Assembly (NCBI RefSeq): GCF_000204055.1
Contig: NW_006768783.1
Coordinates: forward strand, 775,985 to 839,984
Direction: 5' to 3'
Origin: Melampsora larici-populina 98AG31
Taxonomy: Eukaryota; Basidiomycota; Pucciniomycetes; Pucciniales; Melampsoraceae
Length of the DNA stretch: 64,000 nucleotides
In this document: piece by piece, positions 44,556-55,308 of the stretch
Numbering within the stretch: position 1 is the stretch's first letter
Layout of the letters: each line of letters starts with the position of its first letter
Made by a program: the position numbers and the translations under genes
The notes under the pieces: model-generated
Seen by the model: the letters and a program-made list of their open reading frames with translations, nothing else
What the model was told of the DNA's origin: nothing
Databases searched by the model: none

Positions 44556-47500
44556 CAATACCAGAATCGCTACGCTACGCCATGAAATACAACCTTTCAG
44601 GCTTGCGGAGCGGATCCTCCACTATGAAAGACTCCGCGCTGAGATCGCTATTTGGGGCAAAAAAAATTCCACGCATTGTGGAGCGGAGAAACCGCTACGA
44701 AAAGACTATATAGCTCTGCTCCAAAAGCTCCGCTATATAGTCCTTAGATAGCTCCGCTCTTTGCTATATAGCAGTAAGATAAGAGAGAAAAAGAAAAACA
44801 CATGTTTATTTCAAGTCATCATGTACTGAGTCGAGCCTAGAGAGTCAAAATAAGTGGAAGATAAAGAAAAGATAACATATATAGAAGGAATGAAACAGTA
44901 GAAAACATTGGGGAAAGCAAACTCCCTTATTGATAAGTAAATTTCATTTGGGCACAAAGATTTGACATCCTAAAATACTAGTGTTTTTTCTTTGCCGATC
45001 TTTTTATGTATCCTTGAAGGACGTTCACAGCCTGTTCAAATGGTCCATCAGGGATGATGCCCTCTTTGAGCCATGCCTGACATCCGACTAGGCGTTCCAT
45101 CGTCTTCGGAAGCATGCTGCCTCGAGATGGGGTGCATACATCAGCTGCAGCGGAAAAAGTCCTTTCGCATGCGCAGGAGGTGGCCAATAAGGATAAATAA
45201 TCGCGGGCAAGTTTTGCCAGGTTTGGGAAATGGTGTTGATGCTCCTGTATGAGAATACAAAGTAAGGTCAGGTATAGTCACACATGAATAAGCGAAAAAG
45301 TGAAGAGTGGACAAACCTTCCACCACATGAGGGGGGTTTGGCCTTTTCCAATTGGGTATCGACCTTGAAGATACTCGTCTAGTTCAGAAAGTGAAGGATT
45401 GCTTACATCACCAGTTGTACCTCCAAATACATCAAACTCGTTGGGGTCCACGGGTTCGACATCTTCTTGGGTTGGTGGGGTTGGCTCAAGCACCTCACGT
45501 TCTTCCAACAGGCTAGTGTAGGCTTTTTCAATGAGACTATGAGATGAAGCGTCTTGGTCCGGATAGTGCAGCATGAAGAATTTGGTTCGGAATCGGGGAT
45601 TGAGGACAGTGGCAAGCACTACGGCTTCACACTCAGCGGCCTCTGCTTGATATTTGGTGAGCCATTTTATCATAACATCGATGGCCTTCCGAAGGCTTGG
45701 AAAGTTTGTCGATTCGTTTTGATGTTGTTTCAGCTCAGTTATGACACGCTTGTATTCACCTAAGAGAATGCAACCGGTGGGACCATTTCCCTCAACTCGT
45801 GAGGTCGCATCTACAAACGTCTACAATTGAAAAAACCGTTGTCAGCAAATATCAAAGATAAAGAGATTCAATAAGTTGTTGAAGACATGTACCTTCAACA
45901 CCTTATTGACCAATTCCACAGCATGCCATTCTGAAGGCGAGATCGTGACACCTTTAAAGAAGCAGGCCTTACGATCGGCTGCGATCATGGAGTTGATGAC
46001 CTGTTGATTCATTCAATCAAGATTAGTAATCATGATGATGAAGAAGAGTGAAACAAAAAAATTACCTCTTGGGCCTCGCAAGCCACTTTACAACTTTCAT
46101 AATGACTGTTCCAACGGGTCTTACAAGGGCGTTTGAGCATCCTGCCCTTGTATCCCATCCGTTCGGCACGAGTCTTGAAATCGTTCCTTCAAGCTGCACT
46201 ACTGGCGATCTGTCCAGAGACAGCATCAATCTTTGTGCAACAAATGAGACATCCAAAGATTAGCATTGATGAATGACTCGTGTACAATGATACAACATAG
46301 AAATCCTTACTTACCTTTTGAAGAGCACCAGCAACCACATCCTCCTCCTCGCCAGTTTTGTCTTCTGCTCCTTGTTCTTTGTCAACATCCTCATCATCCA
46401 CACCGTCTGGCTGGTCAGGTAAGCCATCCTCATCCTCTGATTCGTCAGAATCGTGGTACTCGACGGCGTCCTCGCCATCATTGATCTCAAGGCCAGGCAC
46501 AGGCAGAGGGATGTCATGAGGTGTGGAGGGCTTGGCATTACCAACCTTCTGTCCTAGGGCTTTCAGGCCATGTCCGACTACTAGATTTAGTTTATGGGCG
46601 TAACAACGCACATGATGCGTATGGCCATTCCAAAACACCGGCTCTTCAGCGTCCGTGAACATTGTTTGGAGCTCCGTCGCCATTGTCGCATTGTTTCCTC
46701 CGCTGTCAGTAGTTTGAGCTAGCATGTAATCAAACCAAAACAAAAAAATCAGTACAAAAGAAACAAAGAGTAGGAGATAATAAAAAAACTTATCTTTTGG
46801 TGTAAGCCATGTCTGATAAGGAATCGGCCAATAGGTCTGGCTAGGAGAGCGCCAAAATGGCGCCATCCAACTAACTTTAGGGTGAGATGAGAGGACTGAT
46901 ACTCCCAGTTATTGTTGACGTAGTTTGCTGTAGCTCCAACAAAGGCATATCGATTGCCTTTGGTGGTCCAAACGTCGTGTACTAAGCAGAATTTGCCTTC
47001 GTTTTCCTACAAGAGAAAATAGGAACATGATTAATATAGTCATCTGAGTAAGTATAAGGTGAAAATAATAGAAGCAAGACAACTTACTTTAAGTTTCTTG
47101 ATGGCCTTGCCGTGCAAACCTGCAAAAAGATCCACCGATTGTTGGGCTGCCCAAGTTGATGAACAAAGAACGGCACTGCGGTTGACTGAATCAAAAGCAG
47201 ATCGAAGCGCTGGGTCTTCAAATCGAGCCCAGGGGAGCGCATGACGCACGATCCACAAGACCATGATCATGTTCAATAGGTCTACGGTGAAGGTTGGTGC
47301 ACTAACAAACTCCGTTAATGTACTTTGATTGTTTTGTTCAGCCTCTAGCTTTTGAGTGTAGGTCAAGGGAAGTTCAACGCCCGCAGCTATTGCCTTGTGT
47401 CGTTGTCTGCAAGAGGGGCGTGTTTCGTTACCGTCTCGATGACCCCACAAGCCCCAGTATGATGTTGGACCACATTTATACGTGTTCAAACACCATCGGC

Positions 47501-48748
47501 ACTTAAATGAGCGACCCTGGATGAACAAAATCATGAGAAACAAAACAGATATGAGGAGGTAGAATATCGAAATTGAAACAAGGACTTACTTTCTCGCATT
47601 GTTTAGGTGGAAAAAAATACTCGCAGAGTTTCTTCACATCAGCAGACCGTTGCCGATTATAGCCAAGCTCGGTTTTGGACCCAACAATCTCGACTTCGGA
47701 ATCTTGAGATAAGTCACCAGCTATATCTTGAGGAACCTCAAATGCCTAAGGAACAATCAAAAGTTAACATCCTGCCAAAGATAACACGAAATCTACTTAC
47801 ATTGCCTTTAGACCTCTTGCTGGATGGGGATGGGCTGCCACGTGAGCTTCCAGAAGGTGATCAAACATGTTTACTAATGGAAGAAAGCGTCTACAGAATC
47901 AAATACTCAATTTCAATGTCAAGGTGTATCATGGATCGGAAGGAATGAAGACTTACCTTTCCTTTTCCACGAGGTATTGGCTTAGACTTAGTAGCTGGTA
48001 CTTTCGACTTAGTCTTGATGGCTGTTGGTTGAGGCGATGCAGCCCGTTGAGAAAGTGGTCCAGAAGTAAGGCCTGTTGAATCGGTGACACAGACTGCAGT
48101 ACGTGAGTCTTGAGGTGGGACAACAAAACCTGCTTGTTTGCGATTCGGACTAGGGGGCCGAAGGCGTTGACTTGTTGAAACTTCACCGGAGTTTGGAACC
48201 TGGAGGGTAAGTTGCGATGAGCTGTTGGATGGTGCCATTGGGATTTGGAGAGATTATGAAATTATAAAGGAATTGTGTCAGCGTTTTGAACGAACGGAAT
48301 GATTCAAAACAGAAAGACTCACCTCAGTAACCCTATATAATGGGAGAAATCGAGTGAAAAATACCATGGACCACAGGTTGGCCCATGGTTGAAGGCTGTC
48401 CAGGGGTGTTCCTTCATTGGGCAAAGTGGTGAAAGTGTATAGGTGGCGTTGGCCACCTAGCGTTGTTCAGTTGAGAAGTCGAGATGGTGATGCTGATTGA
48501 TATCGGGAATTGAGACTAGTGGTGGGAAGGGTTAGTCAGGCAACCTGTATCCCTGGGTTTCCTCCGCCATATAGCGGAGAAACCCGGTGCCCCGGTCCTT
48601 TGCGGAGCGAAAGCTCCGCTCTGAGAATTTTGGCAGGTTGAGTGCGGGGCGTAGACCGCGCTACAAAAATCAAAGACTACACTCTGGCCTTGGACCGCTC
48701 CGCACCCGCTCCGCAAAAGCTATAAGATGCGGAGCGATTCTGGTATTG
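44556..48748 (-). mobile_element. hAT element 2 with GCGGAGC-rich subterminal regions
   Basis: Inverted ends CAATACCAGAATCGCT (44556) and its inverse ending at 48748 bound 4193 bp. Within about 220 bases of both ends the motif GCGGAGC/GCTCCGC occurs repeatedly in both orientations (for example 44604, 44681, 44728, 44750, 48571, 48603, 48615, 48694, 48729), as expected for hAT transposase binding sites. No matching 8-bp target duplicates were found, so one end may be displaced. It encodes a minus-strand hAT transposase. Confidence 0.75.
44978..48238 (-). CDS. hAT transposase (element 2)
   Basis: Minus-strand exons run from ATG 48238 to TAG 44978. The N-terminus is Ser/Pro-rich and basic (KSKVPATKSKPIPRGKGK). 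A BED-type zinc finger follows (FPPKQCEKGRSFKCRWCLN ... SYWGLWGH). Core motifs: FCLVHDVWTTKGNRYAFVGA, TTDSGGNNATMA, HVRCYAHKLNLVVGHGLKAL, a long acidic insert (ESEDEDGLPDQPDGVDDEDV), RPCKTRWNSHYESCKVACEA, PLMWWK and the C-terminal dimerisation motif SCACERTFSAAADVCTPSRG. About nine exons with 50-90-base introns. No clear lesion was found, but the second exon (near 47810-47900) could not be joined with confidence. It is a different lineage from hAT element 1. Confidence 0.82.
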
Positions 48749-48789
48749 CCAGGCGACAGAGAAACCCTGGCCAGGCGTAGATTACCCTA

Positions 48790-49457
48790 ACCCACTTCAA
48801 ACTCTGCCACGAACGAGACAAAGGGACCAGTCCGAAAGAAACAACTAAGAACCCTTCTAAGCTAAGATACCAGCAAGAGTAACACTTTAAATACGGATGC
48901 TATTCTGCAAAAGAGAGAAGAATCATCCCATCACTACATCATTAGAAAAAACCCAAAAACTATCTTAAAGCTTTTTCAATAAAACTAGTTAGAAGATCTT
49001 AACCGACTTTCTTTCTTATTCCCTTACTTGATACTTCAGCAGAACTCTTGTTATTTTAGAACTCTTATAATTAGACTCTTTAAAACATCTTCTCTAGAAT
49101 CATCGAAAACCTCTTTTTCTCTTATTTTCTCTCTCATATCCAAGAAGTACTCTAAAGATCATTTAGTTAGAACTAATTGACTGGAGACTTGTAAACTTTG
49201 GATATTTCTCTTTTTGATTGAACTTGTTTTCAACACTTTTGCTAAAGCAATACTAAAGCCAGTTTACCTTAGGTATCCACTTTAGGAAGGAATCTTTTGA
49301 AAACATTTAACTTAAAAGATTTCCTCTCAAACATCAAGATATATGAAGAATCAAAAAATAAGTTTACAATATTACTTCAAAAACATACATTTCGTAAGTC
49401 TATTCATCCTGAATCACATTACCTAGTCAACGGTTTGTGTACTTAGGCTGACACAAA
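48790..49457 (+). repeat. LTR-like sequence ending GGCTGACA
   Basis: Pyrimidine-rich, gene-free sequence ending in GTACTTAGGCTGACA at about 49457. The end is the inverse of the start of the LTR-like repeat at 13858 (TGTCAGCCTA). It is followed by a leader-like stretch to about 49900. The left boundary is uncertain. Confidence 0.4.
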
Positions 49458-49912
49458 AAGCAAACCCAAACTCAAGATGAGTCACTGTGTTTAGGCGCTA
49501 ATTGCAGCCTCCCCAAATCCTAGAAGGAGGGGTATCTCAGCCAGGTAATACATGCTCTTCCTTTGCAACATCTCTCCCAAGGGATCGACCTTGCGTGGCA
49601 TAGACGTCCACCAAGAGAGTGCCTATGGCAGCTTCATCTATATGGCTGGGATGGGGTGCTATGAGCAACAACCCGAATAGTACACCGGGAATCTAGTCTT
49701 GGGCGCATAAAGCCACCCTTGACTTGGTATACAAACCTAAGCCAATTGAGAAGGAATCCTCCGCTAGTAAAAACCGGTAAGCTCACCTTTAATTTTTCTG
49801 TTGTTCCTTTCAAGGCTTGGGACCTGAGCTCCCAAATGTCTCATCGTGAAATTCTTCTTCTTCAGAGCTGATTTAAAATTGTCCTCTCTTTCTGCCTCTG
49901 ACGCCTTGTCAC
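49458..49912. other. Leader-like stretch, no gene seen
   Basis: About 450 bases between the LTR-like end and the coiled-coil ORF. No frame is supported. It is plausibly the untranslated part of the element whose LTR ends at 49457. Confidence 0.3.
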
Positions 49913-50215
49913 CTAGGCTCCATCAACCATCAGTACATTGGTCATTCCTGCTCCAGTTCCTGTAGGTTCAATGGAATCGCCATCAGCATCTCCTTCTTCA
50001 ACCGTCTCTTCTAATATACCACCTATTGTCGTTGGAGGATCACCAACCATTGGAATCAAATAGACCGGGGCTCTGGAGCCTGCCCGTTTTGCCCTGTTTT
50101 CAGCCTGAATCCGTTCTTTTTCTGCTTGCATTCTTTTCTTTTCTTCTGCCTCTGGATGAATTTGATGTAATTTATTCTTTGCAGCCACAAGTTTGTCTTT
50201 CTGGGAAGCTTCCAT
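49913..50215 (-). CDS. Small coiled-coil ORF, unknown
   Basis: A 100-codon minus-strand frame from ATG 50215. The first half is a strongly charged helix (EAEEKKRMQAEKERIQAENR) followed by an acidic, Gly/Thr-rich tail. No family is recognised. It may be the start of a Gag-like or accessory ORF of a retroelement, or a stand-alone gene. Nothing upstream or downstream decides it. Confidence 0.35.
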   Translation of the reverse strand: MEASQKDKLVAAKNKLHQIHPEAEEKKRMQAEKERIQAENRAKRAGSRAPVYLIPMVGDPPTTIGGILEETVEEGDADGDSIEPTGTGAGMTNVLMVDGA

Positions 50216-51440
50216 TATGAAATTCAGAGAAGAGGGGGAAGGAATATATAAAGTAGAAAGAAAGACTCTTTTGAGGTTTAGAGGAGATTTTCCCGAGTGG
50301 TGATCTGGGTTAAAACTGATGAGGATTTATAGCGTAAAGTTCAAAAATGATTTCTATGAATGTAAGAATAGAAAAGAGCTGGGATGGCTAATCAGAGCTG
50401 AGAGGTAGGCAGGCGTGGGAGGAGAAGGAGAATTGGAAGAGAGGATGAAAATTTTTCCATCTCTTCCGTTTCAGGATTCTGCCAAACCTTGAAGCCGTCC
50501 CGGTTCTTGTGGCTGCCCCGCACTCCATAGCCCGTCCCTTTACGTTGCGTAATGGACTCTAGCCTACCATCGCGGGCTTTGGGTAAACTAGCAATCCCTT
50601 TTGGCTTGAAGGTGTTTGTTCAACAGCATGAAAAATCCAAGGTTCAACCTCCATCTACCCCCATGCTATTTCTTGGTTATGAACCATTATCTGACGCCGG
50701 AAGATTCCTCAACTTAAATCAAAAAGCCAATTGAAACTCTTCCTACTAGAAAAACAACCTACAAGATGAAGGCACCAAAAAAATCACCGCTACCTCAAAG
50801 ATTCAGGGTACCCCGGTAATAGCTTCACCTCCTGCAACTCCACCTATTCCAACTGTTGTAACTCCACCTGCTCCAGCCGCCAAGGTAACTGCACCACAAG
50901 CTCCCAAAACATCTCATCACATCTTGATTCCTTATTCAGACAAGACTCCAAAAGACATCTCTTCAACTATTGACTCATCTAATATCCTTAAAACTACTCG
51001 ACGTAAGAAGACTAGCGCAACCAGTGAAGCTGAAGAGGAACTTGAAGTAAATCTTGCAATTGATGTGAGTTTGAGAAATGCTTTGAACAATCCTGACAAG
51101 GCTCCTAAATGGAAGGAGGCGATGGAAAGCGAATCTAACTCCTTAATCTCCAAAGCGACCGGTACTAATCAGGATCATGAAGTGATCTCTTAGGCGCATT
51201 ACTCTTTCTCACTCATATGTGCATCACTATTGGATTCTCTCTGCTTACATCATGATGTGTGATCGAGTTCCTCAGGATCCTATAAAGAACATCCCAAATC
51301 ATCTTGTTGTTCTCTTTCCTCATTGAACTCAATATTTTCTTCTTTGTCCTCTTCAGGTGTTAGTGTTTGTGTAGCCTTATTGGTTCTCTTATGACAATCA
51401 AAATCAATCTTTTCATTTTGCATCACATTCTTTCTTTACA

Positions 51441-51580
51441 GGAAGTTGTTTCCTTTCAATCACTTGTAGTCTTCCTCAGAAAGACTAAGTGTGATCTTTG
51501 TTCTCTTCAGGTAAACATGTTTCCTTTTGATCACTTGTAGTCTTCCTGAGAAAGCCCAAGTGTGATCTTTGTCCTCTTCA
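51441..51580 (+). repeat. 70-bp tandem duplication within the copia remnant
   Basis: Two adjacent copies share ATCACTTGTAGTCTTCCT(C/G)AGAAAG and AGTGTGATCTTTGT(T/C)CTCTTCAG. The first ends about 51509 and the second about 51580. They lie in the filler between integrase and RT pieces. Confidence 0.75.
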
Positions 51581-52305
51581 GGGAAAGTGAAACTTTGATT
51601 ACCTCAGTTGTTTGTACTCTTGTTTCACAACCTGATCACGACAAAGTCATAGGCGGAATGTGGAGATTGAAGAAGAAATTAAATGAATTTGGAGAAACAT
51701 CTTGCTTCAAAGCTCGATGGGTATGTCTAGGAAATGATCAGGGAGAAGGAATTCACTACTTCAGAACTTACACCTCAGTAGCACGAAACGAATCTTTCAA
51801 ACTACTTCTTGTGCTTGTAGTTCAAAACAAACTCTACGCCTATCAATTCAACATCAAAACTGCGTTCCTTGAAGGTCTAATTGACACTCCAATTTGTGTT
51901 TTGCAAGTAAGTGGATTTGAAGAAATTGGCAAAGAAGAATTTGTTTGGTTATTGTACAAATCATTGTATGGTTCTATACATGCGCCTTGTTGCTGGAAAG
52001 CCAAGCTTGTGGAAGTATTGCTGACCGCAGGTATGGTATCATCTCAGGGCAACAAATCTTTGTTTGTGAACAACAACAAGACCATGTTCCTTGCAGACAC
52101 CACAAGGAACGAAATGGTGGCATAGTCCATTCTCATGAAAGGTCAAGGTAGTTGTGTGAAGGTAACTCGTAAGGATGCGTCAAAGTTAGAATTTGAAATC
52201 GTGAATTTCAAACTCTATTGATCCTCCACACACACTTCCTTGAATCCTTGAAAAACCTTAGTCACAAGTTCAGCTCTTTCTTACAACTTCATTGCTCTCT
52301 AACTC

Positions 52306-52545
52306 GTCAAAAATACCATCCGACCCACCCGACGAGTAGAGATTGGTACCCACCCACCGACCCAAGCTGAAAACGGCCCACCCTCAGCCTGGTTGGTTTC
52401 CGAAAACCAACTGAGAGGCGGGCCCCGGCTTCCCCCATAAGCTCTATCCTCACCTTCGAGGCAAGGATAGAGCGGGTGAGTTACCACAGGCCGCCAAAGG
52501 CGGCCACATATGTAATCACCCTCATCCAAGTTAAGATGAGCTAGA
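52306..52545. repeat. GC-rich insert related to the Ngaro B repeat
   Basis: The order of landmarks (CCACCCACCGACCC, GGTTGGTTTCCGAAAACCAA, GGGCCCCGGC, then a cytosine-rich run) parallels the B repeat region at 61370-61460 (CCCACCCACCGACCC, GGTTTGGTTTACGAAAACCA, GGGGCCCC). It also contains a hairpin (CTCTATCCT ... AGGATAGAG). It looks like a solo terminal piece of a Ngaro-related element that hit the copia copy between RT and RNase H. Confidence 0.5.
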
Positions 52546-53472
52546 ACTGGAACTAGAGAATGGATTCACATTCACATCGACAATGGGTTTGTAGTAAGTA
52601 AGAACAAGGACCTAATCATGCAACTCTTCAAAGACTTGAAGAAGCACTTCATGAAAATCAAAGAGTGTCCAACTCAGCATTTAGGCTATAGTCTGGACTG
52701 GAAAAACAATGGTTCAATACTTCTTCACCAAACCTACTTTGCAAAAAAGACCCTGGAACGCTTTGAAATTTCTAATTGCAACTCCATCAAGACTCCTGCA
52801 ACAATAAAGATTCATGAACTAGTTTCCAGTCAAGGTGATCCAGTCAAAGTCCTTCTATGTCAACAATCCCTTGGCATGTTTAATTACCTTACTCTCCACA
52901 CTCGTCCTGACTTTACATTCAGGGTAAAGTTACTCACTCAGTTTGCAACTAAACCAAACACATTTCATTGGTCTGCAATCTGCCACTTGTTCAGGTATTT
53001 GAAGGGTACTCTCTCCCTCAGTTTGCTCTACACTCAATCCACAAGTAATCAACCCAAGGTGCACGGCTGTGCCAACACAGATTATGCTACTTCATTTGTC
53101 ACAAAGAAATCAACTTCAGGATTCACCCTTACCTTGTACAACAACCCCATCTGCTGGGCAACAAAGAAACAATCCGTCATTGCACAATTGACAACCGAAG
53201 CTGAATACATGTCATTGAACAATTGCGCCAAACAGCTCCGCTAGATGTCTATTCTAATGATAAGTCTCAATTTAAAAATCTCAAAACCACCCTTACTTAT
53301 CGACGACAACACCAGTGCAGTGACAATTAGTCAAGAAGCTCAGTTGAATCCCAACTCTAAACATATTGAGGTCCGATATCAATATCTCAGAGACTTAATA
53401 ATGAAGAACCCCATGTCAATAAAACAAGTTGCCTCTGAAGATATGATAGCTGATGTTTTAACCAAACCCTTA

Positions 53473-54460
53473 GAGCATCCGCACTCGTTTGCGGTTGTTA
53501 ACTTGGTCATGTGCGGTAACAACCTCTACATTAAGTAAAAAATTACTTAACGCAACCAAATTCCACACTTGTGCCAAAATTACCCGCACAGTGGTTAAGT
53601 AACTTGAGAGATAATTCAAGTTTCCACACTGATACAAAGGTTAAAGACTCAAAATATGCCAAACAACCGAATCAATCACCTTTGCAATCAACCAGTGCAT
53701 TCCAAGTGATTCCTGCCAGGAAAGAGCTCTGGGACAGCAAGATTCAACTGACCAATCTCATCACAGATGGATGGTTGGCACAGAGAGGTTTATAGACAAG
53801 CAAATATTAAATTCATTTCATCATTAATTGAAAGAGATCATGTTGAAGACCATGGAGAATTTGAAAAGAAATGAAGATAATGAAGATCCTCTTGCATAGG
53901 TCCCCCCTGCAGTTAAATGCAATTTTTTTTATCAAACCCTTTTGAAGTCGATCCAAACAATGAGAATTGTTTAAAATCCTTCTAAAATTCAAACAAACAA
54001 TAAGAAATCAATCCATTTTGATCTAAAAACCTTTTAAAACCAACTCGAAGGATAAGAAATCGATCTCGATATGATCACATGGAAAGTAGAACAATCTTGA
54101 TCAATATTGGATAAGGAGAATCAGACAGTAAGAAACTAGCTAGACATACCATGAGTTTGAGGAACTAAAAGACAGTTTGATTTCCATTGATTTTCAAGTC
54201 AGGTGTTTTGAGTCAAGAGAAGTCAAGTTGAGTCGGAATTGAGTTGAGTTGGCAAGTTGGTGTGCTTGAAAGGTGAAGGGAGGGCTTGCGATTGGGCTAC
54301 CACATGTGTTAGCCAATCGGTAAATTTACCGATTTGCTAACGCAAATCGATCAAAAGTTAACTACCGCGGGGCTAATTTCTCACCAGTGTGGGAAAGGCT
54401 CCGCAGTTGCGGTAAATTTTACCTTACCGCACGCGACTTACCGCACGAGTGCGGATGCTC
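53473..54460. mobile_element. MITE with GAGCATCCGCAC ends, copy 2, TSD TTA
   Basis: 988 bp with the same ends as copy 1 and TTA at 53470-53472 and 54461-54463. It interrupts the copia RNase H frame after VLTKPL. Removing the MITE and one TTA restores ACC AAA CCC TTA GGA AGT GTA, reading on to a stop just before the polypurine tract. This proves the boundaries and the 3-bp duplication. Confidence 0.95.
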
Positions 54461-54516
54461 TTAGGAAGTGTAAAACACCAGGTAGCTCTTAATCAACTCA
54501 AGATGGTGCATTGTGA

Positions 54517-54960
54517 TTTAGGGGGAGTGTTATGATTAGTAAGAAGATTGGTAATTCACAGTGTAGTCCTGTTGGGTTATTTGTGTTTTGCCCTGTGATG
54601 TTGTTTGTGCTGATTGATGTGCTGCCCTAACTATGTGTGTGCTGATGGATCATTGAATGACGTCATTGATATGTTTCTCTTAAATACTCAACTCCAAAGC
54701 TCTCATCATAAACAATTAAACTTCCCATTTCCATTATCTTTTTTTCTCTGCTATTGTTTTCTCTGATCATTAAATAAGTTGTGTCAACCAACAATTTGTT
54801 CCAATCACTCAATACTACACAACACATCTATTCAACTGCAAAGCTGAATCTGAATCGAACTCAAGCTCTTATCAAAAGGAAAGGAGACTTTCCCTTTTGG
54901 TTACATTTTTCAATTCAAAATTCCTGTTACAAAGTTGAATCTCATGAGTGTAGTTATTGT
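54517..54960 (+). repeat. Polypurine tract and start of the copia 3' LTR
   Basis: TTTAGGGGGAG at 54517-54527 is a typical copia polypurine tract, and TGTTATGATTAG at 54528 a typical LTR start. The sequence that follows has promoter-like and leader-like AT/TC-rich character. The LTR end was not identified and may lie before or be cut by the Ngaro element at 55065. Confidence 0.6.
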
Positions 54961-55064
54961 TAAAGAAATTAAAAATATAAGTTTTGTCCAAATAAAGAGA
55001 GATCCTACCATTCACTACAAAAATCCCCCCAAAGTTTGGCTCTCAACAGCAGATGGCACATGTA

Positions 55065-55301
55065 ATGAACTGAACCACCATAACACAGGTGGTTCAGACG
55101 TCCATGAGGGACTTGCAAGGCTTGTGACAGGCCCCGTGAAAGATTCATTGGCGGAGTGATGGTTCTCACCCTACCCGCGCACACCGTGAAAATCTTTCAC
55201 TCTCAGCCAATCACAAGGATCTCCCACGATCCCTCGTCAAGACTCCTCACCAGTCCACCACACATCACATAGGCACGTGTGTGTGTTACATTTCTTTTGC
55301 T
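55065..55301 (+). repeat. Split direct repeat A1
   Basis: 237 bp starting ATGAACTGAACCACC, near-identical to 61103-61339. The first bases form a small hairpin (GAACCACC ... GGTGGTTC). It leads directly into ORF1 at 55309 and so must contain or abut the promoter. Confidence 0.93.
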
Positions 55302-55308
55302 GCTACAA

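Larger units (their letters stand above)
50500..54527 (+). pseudogene. Ty1/copia Pol remnant
   Basis: Only the 3' half of pol remains. It starts with an integrase C-terminal motif (PFGLKVFVQQHEKSKVQPPS ... MLFLGYEP, 50570-50730). A degenerate linker runs to 51193. Reverse transcriptase is at 51650-52125 (FKARWVCLGNDQGEGIHYF, AYQFNIKTAFLEG). RT C-terminus and RNase H are at 52618-53530 (LGYSLDW, TRPDFTF, KKSTSGFTLTLYNNPICWAT, TEAEYMSL, IDDNTSAV, VLTKPL). It is broken by stops (for example TAG at 53242), a filler at 51194-51560 and a GC-rich insert at 52306-52545. The frame is split at 53470 by the MITE and resumes at 54464. The YVDD-containing part of the RT is missing. Non-functional. Confidence 0.9.
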
